Shown here: one piece after another, positions 59,242 through 64,000 of the stretch
How the letters are laid out: the number at the start of each line of letters is the position of its first letter
Position numbering within the stretch: the first letter of the stretch is position 1
DNA from: Phycisphaerales bacterium UBA5793
Lineage (GTDB): Bacteria > Planctomycetota > Phycisphaerae > Phycisphaerales > UBA5793
Assembly (NCBI GenBank): GCA_002418285.1
Contig: DIDT01000012.1
Coordinates: 1 to 64,000, forward strand
Reading direction: 5' to 3'
Length of the DNA: 64,000 nucleotides
The notes under the pieces: generated by a model
The model's input: the letters and a program-made list of their open reading frames with translations, nothing else
What the model was told of the DNA's origin: nothing
Databases searched by the model: none
Position numbers and translations under genes: made by a program

Positions 59242-60213
59242 ATGCGTGCTCTCGTCTTTGATGGGAAGTCACTTTCACTCGACGCCCGCCACGCCGAGCC
59301 TGCGCCAGTCGAGGGCGAAGCGGTCATCCGCCCACTCAAAGTCGGCGTGTGCTCCACGGATCTGGAAATCTGCCGCGGCTACATGGGCTTCTCCGGCGTG
59401 CTCGGACACGAGTTTGTCGGCGTGGTCGAATCGATCAACGGGCCCGATACGCGGCACCTGGTCGGCAAACGCGTGGTGGGGGGGATCAACGCGGTGTGTC
59501 TCAAGTGCGACTTGTGTCGCGCGGGGCTGACAACGCACTGCCGCAACCGCACGGTGCTGGGGATCCTCAATCGCGACGGGTGTTTCGCGGATCGGTTCGC
59601 GTTGCCGGCGATCAATCTCGTCGAAGTGCCCGAGTCGATCGACAACGACACCGCCGTGTTTGCTGAACCTCTGGCGGCAGCGCTGCACGCGGCGCGGCAG
59701 TTGCACGTCGAGGGAAAACCGTACATCACGGTGCTCGGCGACGGGCGGCTTGGTTTGCTGTGCGTGCAGGTCATGGCGCAACTCAACGCTTCGGTGCGAT
59801 TGATTGGAAAACACCCCGACAAGATGAACCTGTGCACGAAGTGGGGCATCAAGCACCGGCATGTGAACGACATCGGCCGCCGGGCGGATCAGGATGTGGT
59901 GGTTGATTGCACGGGGTCGACGGAGGGGCTGGATCTGGCGCTGCAACTCGTGCGGCCGCGCGGCAAGGTGCTGCTGAAGACGACGGTGGCGCCGGTCGAG
60001 CGGAAGATGGATCTGTCGCCGATTGTGATCAACGAGATCGAAGTGATCGGTAGCCGGTGCGGTTCAATTCCCGATGCCGTCGATGCACTGCTGCGCAAGC
60101 AGGTCGATGTGGCGAGTCTGATCTCGCGACGATTCAAACTCGATGACGGCGTGAAGGCGATGCAGACGGCGGCGCAGCCGGGGGTGGTCAAGGTTTTGAT
60201 GGACGTTAGTTGA
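59242..60213 (+). CDS. Zinc-dependent alcohol dehydrogenase (MDR family)
   Basis: A 323-aa enzyme. The catalytic zinc site has Cys37 (VGVCSTD), His56-Glu57 (GVLGHEFVG) and the distal Glu. The structural zinc is Cys86, 89, 92 and 100 (CLKCDLCRAGLTTHC). The Rossmann part is VLGDGRLGLLCVQ. Members oxidise polyols or sugar alcohols. It is somewhat shorter than sorbitol dehydrogenase (about 350). The substrate is unassigned. Confidence 0.9.
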   Translation: MRALVFDGKSLSLDARHAEPAPVEGEAVIRPLKVGVCSTDLEICRGYMGFSGVLGHEFVGVVESINGPDTRHLVGKRVVGGINAVCLKCDLCRAGLTTHCRNRTVLGILNRDGCFADRFALPAINLVEVPESIDNDTAVFAEPLAAALHAARQLHVEGKPYITVLGDGRLGLLCVQVMAQLNASVRLIGKHPDKMNLCTKWGIKHRHVNDIGRRADQDVVVDCTGSTEGLDLALQLVRPRGKVLLKTTVAPVERKMDLSPIVINEIEVIGSRCGSIPDAVDALLRKQVDVASLISRRFKLDDGVKAMQTAAQPGVVKVLMDVS

Positions 60214-60277
60214 AGAGCACCGATGCGGTCTCCCCAATTAGTGGAACAGGGCTGACACGAGGAAAGGAGTGATCGCT

Positions 60278-60862
60278 ATGCGGAAGGGGCGGTTCGTGTA
60301 CTTCGGCGCGGTTCACATCCTGGCCATTCTTGGTGTCGTGCAGGTCATCGGGCTTGCAGCCCGACTCAATGCAGGTCCGCCGTCACGGATTGATGTACGA
60401 GTGCAGGGAGTGATCGGACCGAAAGAGCTGCCCGTTCTTCCCCACGGCGAGCACAAGTCGGAATGGCGAGCAGAGCGGGTGTTCATCGATGGTCAGCCTG
60501 TGGCGCGCTTCTGGTTCATGGATGATCAACTTTCTTCAATGGAGTTTTGCCCGCCGGGTCATCTCACACTTCACAGCCTCAGGCGTGAACGCCCTGCGGA
60601 TGTGCGTTCGGATAGACCGAGAGCACACTGGACGAGCTCGACGGATACGGTCGGTGAAGGCGAGAATCCGTGGGCTGATTTCCCGATGTTGAGTGTGAGT
60701 GATGCATCGGGTCTTGGTGTGCCGAGTCTGGCCATCATCTGGGATGGCACCTTGGCGAGGCGAACACTGCGCGGCCAGGAGTTGTGGGATGAGCTGGCCG
60801 GGCTGTCGAATGCAGGCGAGCTTCCGGAAGGTGAAGCGGGGGAGGACGCTCCGGATCATTGA
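60278..60862 (+). CDS. Hypothetical protein with N-terminal membrane anchor
   Basis: A 194-aa protein, ATG at 60278; the preceding AAAGGAG is a good site. The helix FVYFGAVHILAILGVVQVIG (about 6-25) is followed by a soluble extracytoplasmic domain with strand-rich composition (RFWFMDDQLSSMEFCPPGH). It ends in an acidic tail. No family recognised. Confidence 0.6.
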   Translation: MRKGRFVYFGAVHILAILGVVQVIGLAARLNAGPPSRIDVRVQGVIGPKELPVLPHGEHKSEWRAERVFIDGQPVARFWFMDDQLSSMEFCPPGHLTLHSLRRERPADVRSDRPRAHWTSSTDTVGEGENPWADFPMLSVSDASGLGVPSLAIIWDGTLARRTLRGQELWDELAGLSNAGELPEGEAGEDAPDH

Positions 60863-60936
60863 CGGCGACACCGTCGAACGCGGGCCGGGTCAGGGATTGC
60901 GGCCCATTCGGTGTATGGGCGGAACCGGCCGTGCCT

Positions 60937-61000
60937 TCGCCCCGAAGGGGCGCTCGAATGTGGCCATGGGTGGAGCGCCGCGCCGCGGTGCGGAACCCGT
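60937..61000 (+). repeat. REP-like repeat, left copy beside the RAYT gene
   Basis: CGCCCCGAAGGGGCG, then GAATGTGGCCATGGGTGGAG, then a GC-rich palindrome and AACCCGTGG. It is an inverted counterpart of 61597-61660. A third partial copy of the first element occurs at 61023. Confidence 0.75.
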
Positions 61001-61063
61001 GGGATCGATGTGGTTTGATTCTCTTCGCCCTGAAGGGGCATGTGACGCGAGTGTGCGACTGGT

Positions 61064-61516
61064 TCAGTCGATCACGTAGCGCCGATCGTATTCGATATTG
61101 TGCGCGTCGAGCAGGCGAGTCAATTCCGTCGCAAAGTCCTCGCGCGCGTGATGCTCGGCCTGCCTCAGAATGTAGTTCATGACCGCCTGTTCCTGTGATT
61201 TGCTCACAGAGAAGACGGAGTATCCCTCCTGCCATGCGAATGATCTGAAATCCGGCCGGGTTTCGTGAATCCACCGGGAAGATCGCGTCTTGATGTTGCG
61301 GAGCAGGTTGGAAATGGGATCGTCGGGTCGCCAGCGAACCAGCAGGTGGACGTGATCTTCGACGCCTCCGATCTCGTAGGCCGTTCCTTTCTCGGATCGA
61401 ACGATGCCGCCGAGGTACGCGTGCAGTTGCGGGGCGAGTTCTGTGTTGATCCATGGCTGGCGGCGCTTCGTGGAGAAGACGATGTGCAGCAGGAGTTGCG
61501 AGAACGTGCCGGGCAT
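61064..61516 (-). CDS. REP-associated tyrosine transposase (RAYT, Y1/HUH)
   Basis: A 150-aa protein, start MPGTFSQLLLHIVFSTKRRQ. The Y1 HUH motif is HVH at 55-57 (GVEDHVHLLV) and the catalytic tyrosine is probably Y115 in AVMNYILRQAEHH. The domain is that of IS200/IS605 TnpA; members of this branch are domesticated single genes that process REP hairpins. The gene lies between inverted REP copies (60937-61000 and 61597-61660), as expected. A longer frame upstream runs through the repeat and is rejected. Confidence 0.87.
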   Translation of the reverse strand: MPGTFSQLLLHIVFSTKRRQPWINTELAPQLHAYLGGIVRSEKGTAYEIGGVEDHVHLLVRWRPDDPISNLLRNIKTRSSRWIHETRPDFRSFAWQEGYSVFSVSKSQEQAVMNYILRQAEHHAREDFATELTRLLDAHNIEYDRRYVID

Positions 61517-61596
61517 GTGGGATTGTTGACGTTTTGGAGAGGTTGTGCCATTCGCGGGCCCCTTCGGGGCGATGAATGGGGAGTCGCGTCCTGTGT

Positions 61597-61660
61597 CCAC
61601 GGGTTGCGCTCGCTGCGCTTCGCTTCACCCGTGGCTACATTCGTGCGCCCCTTCGGGGCG
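61597..61660 (-). repeat. REP-like repeat, right copy beside the RAYT gene
   Basis: Reading leftward: CGCCCCGAAGGGGCG, GAATGTAGCCACGGGTGAAG, a GC-rich stem, and AACCCGTGG. It matches the left copy in order, inverted. A further CCCCTTCGGGGCG block lies at 61558-61571. Confidence 0.8.
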
Positions 61661-61708
61661 ATGACGAAGACACTTCTTGCGAGCGTAGTTCTGTGGGGAT
61701 ATCGACGA

Positions 61709-62575
61709 TTAATTCGTCAGCGTGACCACACCGCCGAAGACGAGGCCGCCGAACACGGCTGCGAGGATGAGGCGGTAGATGCCGAATGCGGTGAGGCCGT
61801 GTTTATTGAGGAACGCGACGAGCCACTTGACCGCGAGTGCCGCTGAGATCGTGGCGACGAGGATGCCGATGACCATCGGCGTGACGCCGAGCGCTGCGAG
61901 TTGCTCGTGGTTCTTGAGAGCCTTGTAGCAGCAGGCTCCGCCGAGCGTGGGCAGACCGAGAAGGAAGCTGAATTCGGCGGCCTGTTTGGGTTTGAGGCCG
62001 AGCATCATGCCGCCGGCGATGGTCATCATGGAGCGGCTCGTGCCGGGCCACATGGCAAAACACTGAAAGAAGCCGATCATCAGCGCCTGCATGACGGTCA
62101 GGCTTTCGATGGTGCCTGGTTCGCCCGGCGCATCTTCGAGCGCCAGATGTTTGCCCGCGTTGCGTTTCTTGTACCAGATGTCAATTCCGATCATCCACAC
62201 GCCGCCCAGCGCGAGAGCAGCGACGACCGGGATCGGCGCGAAGAGATGCGCATCGATGTAATCGTCAAGAAGCACGCCAAGGACCGCGGCGGGAAGGAAC
62301 GCGACGATGATGTTGATGGCCAGTTTCAGACCGACCGCATTTCGGCCGAGCAGGCCCTTGATCATCTGCAGCACGCGCGGCCAGTAGAGTCCGAGCACGG
62401 CGAGAATCGCGCCGCCCTGGATCACGATGTTGAAGACGTCGACGCTCTCCTTCACATCCGGCGAATCGAGGCCGAGCAGCCATGAGGTGAGAATCAGATG
62501 CCCGGTCGAAGAGATGGGCAGGTATTCGGTGATGCCTTCAACCAGACCGAGAATCGCCGCCTGAAGTGGAGTCAT
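61709..62575 (-). CDS. uppP: Undecaprenyl-diphosphatase
   Basis: A 288-aa membrane enzyme that removes one phosphate from undecaprenyl diphosphate to recycle the lipid carrier of cell-wall and surface polymer synthesis; overproduction gives bacitracin resistance (BacA). Signatures: GLVEGITEYLPISSTGHLIL (10-29), with the catalytic Glu and Ser region, and PGTSRSMMTI with the essential Arg. Eight or so helices are seen and length is usual. It may share a transcript with pyrH, 192 bp upstream. Confidence 0.95.
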   Translation of the reverse strand: MTPLQAAILGLVEGITEYLPISSTGHLILTSWLLGLDSPDVKESVDVFNIVIQGGAILAVLGLYWPRVLQMIKGLLGRNAVGLKLAINIIVAFLPAAVLGVLLDDYIDAHLFAPIPVVAALALGGVWMIGIDIWYKKRNAGKHLALEDAPGEPGTIESLTVMQALMIGFFQCFAMWPGTSRSMMTIAGGMMLGLKPKQAAEFSFLLGLPTLGGACCYKALKNHEQLAALGVTPMVIGILVATISAALAVKWLVAFLNKHGLTAFGIYRLILAAVFGGLVFGGVVTLTN

Positions 62576-62686
62576 GTTTCACCAGAGGCACCAGGCACCG
62601 GGCGCCGGGTGAGAGGAGAAAGCCAAATCGCCAGCCACCGGCTCAGCCGGGGGACCGGGAGTCAAAGCGTCAAGAAAGAAGTACTC

Positions 62687-62731
62687 AGCCAATTCTATCG
62701 GCCGGTTCGTCCGATCGGCTTGCGATTGGCT
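62687..62731. repeat. Long inverted repeat between pyrH and uppP
   Basis: AGCCAAT at the left and ATTGGCT at the right enclose CCGATCGG and related palindromic sequence, in the 192-bp gap. It may be a terminator or attenuator for pyrH. Confidence 0.4.
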
Positions 62732-62767
62732 GATCGGCGCTCTCGCGCAGGAGCCTCCGGGTCGCGG

Positions 62768-63502
62768 TCAGTCTTCCCTGGCGCAGGTGATCATGGTGCC
62801 GATGGCCCGGCCCTCGACAACCGCCTTGATGTTGCCGCGCACTTTGAAATCGAAGACGACGATGGGCAGATGCTGCTCCATGCACATGGAAAATGCGGTG
62901 AGGTCCATGATCTTGAGATGGGCTGCGATGGCCTCATCGAAGGTGAGCCGCTCGTAGCGCTTGGCCTTGGGGTCAGTGTTGGGGTCTGAGGAGTAGACGC
63001 CGTCCACTTTGGTGGCCTTGAGGATGATGTCGCAGTTGAGTTCGGTGGCTCGCAGGGCAGCGGCGGTATCGGTGGTGCAGAAGGGGTTACCCGTTCCTCC
63101 GCCGAGGATGATGACGCGGCCTTTTTCCATGTGCCGCAGCGCCCGGCCACGGATGAATGGTTCGGCGACGGAGGTGATGTTCAGGGCCGAGAGCAGCCGG
63201 GCCGGCTGGCCGAGCGTATCAAGGGTTTCCTTGAGGGCAATGCCATTGATGATGGTGCCAAGCATGCCCATGTAATCCGCGCTGGCCTGCGGCATGAGCC
63301 CGGCCTTGGCCAGGGCGGCTCCGCGGACGATATTGCCCCCGCCGACGACCACGGCCAGCGCGGTGCCGGTCTCAACTGCGGCAATGATCTCATGGGCGAG
63401 CAGATTGAGGGCCTCCGGGTCGATTCCCAGCGATCCAGCCTGGGACAGGCTCTCGCCGGAGACTTTCAGCAGGACTTTCCGATAGCGGCACGACTCTGGC
63501 AT
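62768..63502 (-). CDS. pyrH: UMP kinase
   Basis: A 244-aa amino-acid-kinase-family enzyme that phosphorylates UMP in pyrimidine nucleotide synthesis. It begins with VLLKVSGESLSQAGSLGIDP; AVVVGGGNIVRG, MLGTIINGIALKETLDTLGQ, LGGGTGNPFCTTDTAAALRA and KATKVDGVYSSDPNTDPKAK are all standard, including the phosphate-binding and Lys-Asp positions. AGGA lies 7 nt before the ATG. rpsB, tsf and frr, often adjacent, are not here. Confidence 0.96.
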   Translation of the reverse strand: MPESCRYRKVLLKVSGESLSQAGSLGIDPEALNLLAHEIIAAVETGTALAVVVGGGNIVRGAALAKAGLMPQASADYMGMLGTIINGIALKETLDTLGQPARLLSALNITSVAEPFIRGRALRHMEKGRVIILGGGTGNPFCTTDTAAALRATELNCDIILKATKVDGVYSSDPNTDPKAKRYERLTFDEAIAAHLKIMDLTAFSMCMEQHLPIVVFDFKVRGNIKAVVEGRAIGTMITCARED

Positions 63503-63818
63503 GAGGATTCCTGTTCGGCGGTGAGGAGCATTGGAGTCGCAGGCGGGGGGGTGGTCAAGTCCGCTGGAACCCCGATTGCGAGGATATGCCTGTCCTATAA
63601 TCGATTCGTGATTGCCGAGCCAGTACGGCGCATCCGATAGAACGAATTGCACGACTGTTTTTCTCGGCCGCAACCGCCAGGGGGTTGCAGCCGAACAGAT
63701 CGATGCGGCCAAGACGCTGCCGGGACCGCACGACCCGGCGAGACACCGCGCGAGCCGGATCGGTCCGAAGGATTGACGCACGGGACATCCGCAACCCAAG
63801 CCGCCGGCAGGATCAGGC
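63503..63818. other. Divergent promoter region with structured leader
   Basis: No gene. A perfect TATAAT at 63596-63601 with a weak -35 (CGATTG, 17 bp before) points rightward to the gene at 63819 and leaves a leader of about 210 nt. Within it CGGC-C-GCAACC and GGTTGC-A-GCCG can pair (about 63668-63698). Confidence 0.45.
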
Positions 63819-64000
63819 ATGAACCACCAGCCGACCACGAATCTGAACGAACCCAAGCCGGAAGAGCCGTCGGTCTATGAAGTGGTCGCCGAGGAATCGC
63901 GCCACACCTCGCAGTACCGCAAACCTGAGAACGTCATTGGCCCAGCGGTGTCGGTGCTCATTCACGCCATTTTCCTGTTAATCGCAGCGATCCTGGTGAT
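63819..64000 (+). CDS. Membrane protein, N-terminal part cut by the window edge
   Basis: ATG at 63819 with CAGGA 7 nt before. It begins MNHQPTTNLNEPKPEEPSVY, a Pro/Glu-rich cytoplasmic stretch of about 45 residues, then a membrane helix, AVSVLIHAIFLLIAAILV, near residues 44-60 at the edge of the window. No family can be named from this part. Its long leader has a TATAAT promoter. Confidence 0.65.
   Translation, partial: MNHQPTTNLNEPKPEEPSVYEVVAEESRHTSQYRKPENVIGPAVSVLIHAIFLLIAAILV

Noticed and set aside
61517..61600. Extended start of the RAYT transposase
   Set aside because: The extension is encoded by REP-type sequence; the domain begins at MPGTFSQLLL.

Overview
The window looks like a chromosomal segment from a GC-rich planctomycete, most likely of the Phycisphaerae type. 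This is inferred from the many small membrane proteins ending in a CPNCxYDLRxTTTGxCPECG zinc ribbon, large signal-peptide-bearing TPR/PQQ proteins, a system II cytochrome c maturation pair, a fibro-slime protein, and Gram-negative housekeeping genes set among unrelated neighbours. No tRNA, rRNA, CRISPR array or intact prophage was seen.

Layout. 1-330: the 5' end of an IS110-family transposase, apparently inserted at the edge of a 123-bp repeat. 314-4.9 kb: a co-directional tandem array of paralogous zinc-ribbon membrane proteins, with one decayed unit. 5-13.9 kb: methyltransferase, murA, fibro-slime protein, cysK, a fused phosphoglycosyl transferase and rpsA (six S1 domains). 14-17.7 kb: a DUF6065-like protein, sodC, an OmpA-type lipoprotein and an amidohydrolase. 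17.8-25.2 kb: resB-ccsA, another zinc-ribbon membrane protein, a SIMPL protein and a MoxR ATPase. 25.3-33.2 kb: two CNNM/CBS proteins, a lipoprotein among MITE-like repeats, and a 1387-aa PQQ/TPR protein. 33.4-42.2 kb: small envelope proteins, a methyltransferase, an 875-aa repeat protein, two membrane-anchored SpoIIE/PP2C phosphatases and radA.

42.2-47.2 kb is the accessory island. Two coupled genes of visibly lower GC encode a NYN-domain nuclease carrying a four-cysteine insertion and a 758-aa NACHT/STAND-like NTPase with a pentapeptide-like stretch and a winged-helix-like end. Repeats of at least four kinds flank them. This is the best candidate for an undescribed system, probably a defence or toxin-regulator module.

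47.2-64 kb returns to the backbone: rpsL-rpsG, an oxidoreductase, speA-speB (arginine to agmatine to putrescine), a class II aldolase, an M16 homologue without its zinc motif, a HEAT lipoprotein, an alcohol dehydrogenase, a REP-associated tyrosine transposase between inverted REP copies, uppP, pyrH and the start of a membrane protein.

The envelope theme is strong. murA (peptidoglycan precursor), uppP (lipid carrier recycling), the phosphoglycosyl transferase (surface polysaccharide initiation), the OmpA lipoprotein and the SodC lipoprotein all act at or outside the membrane.
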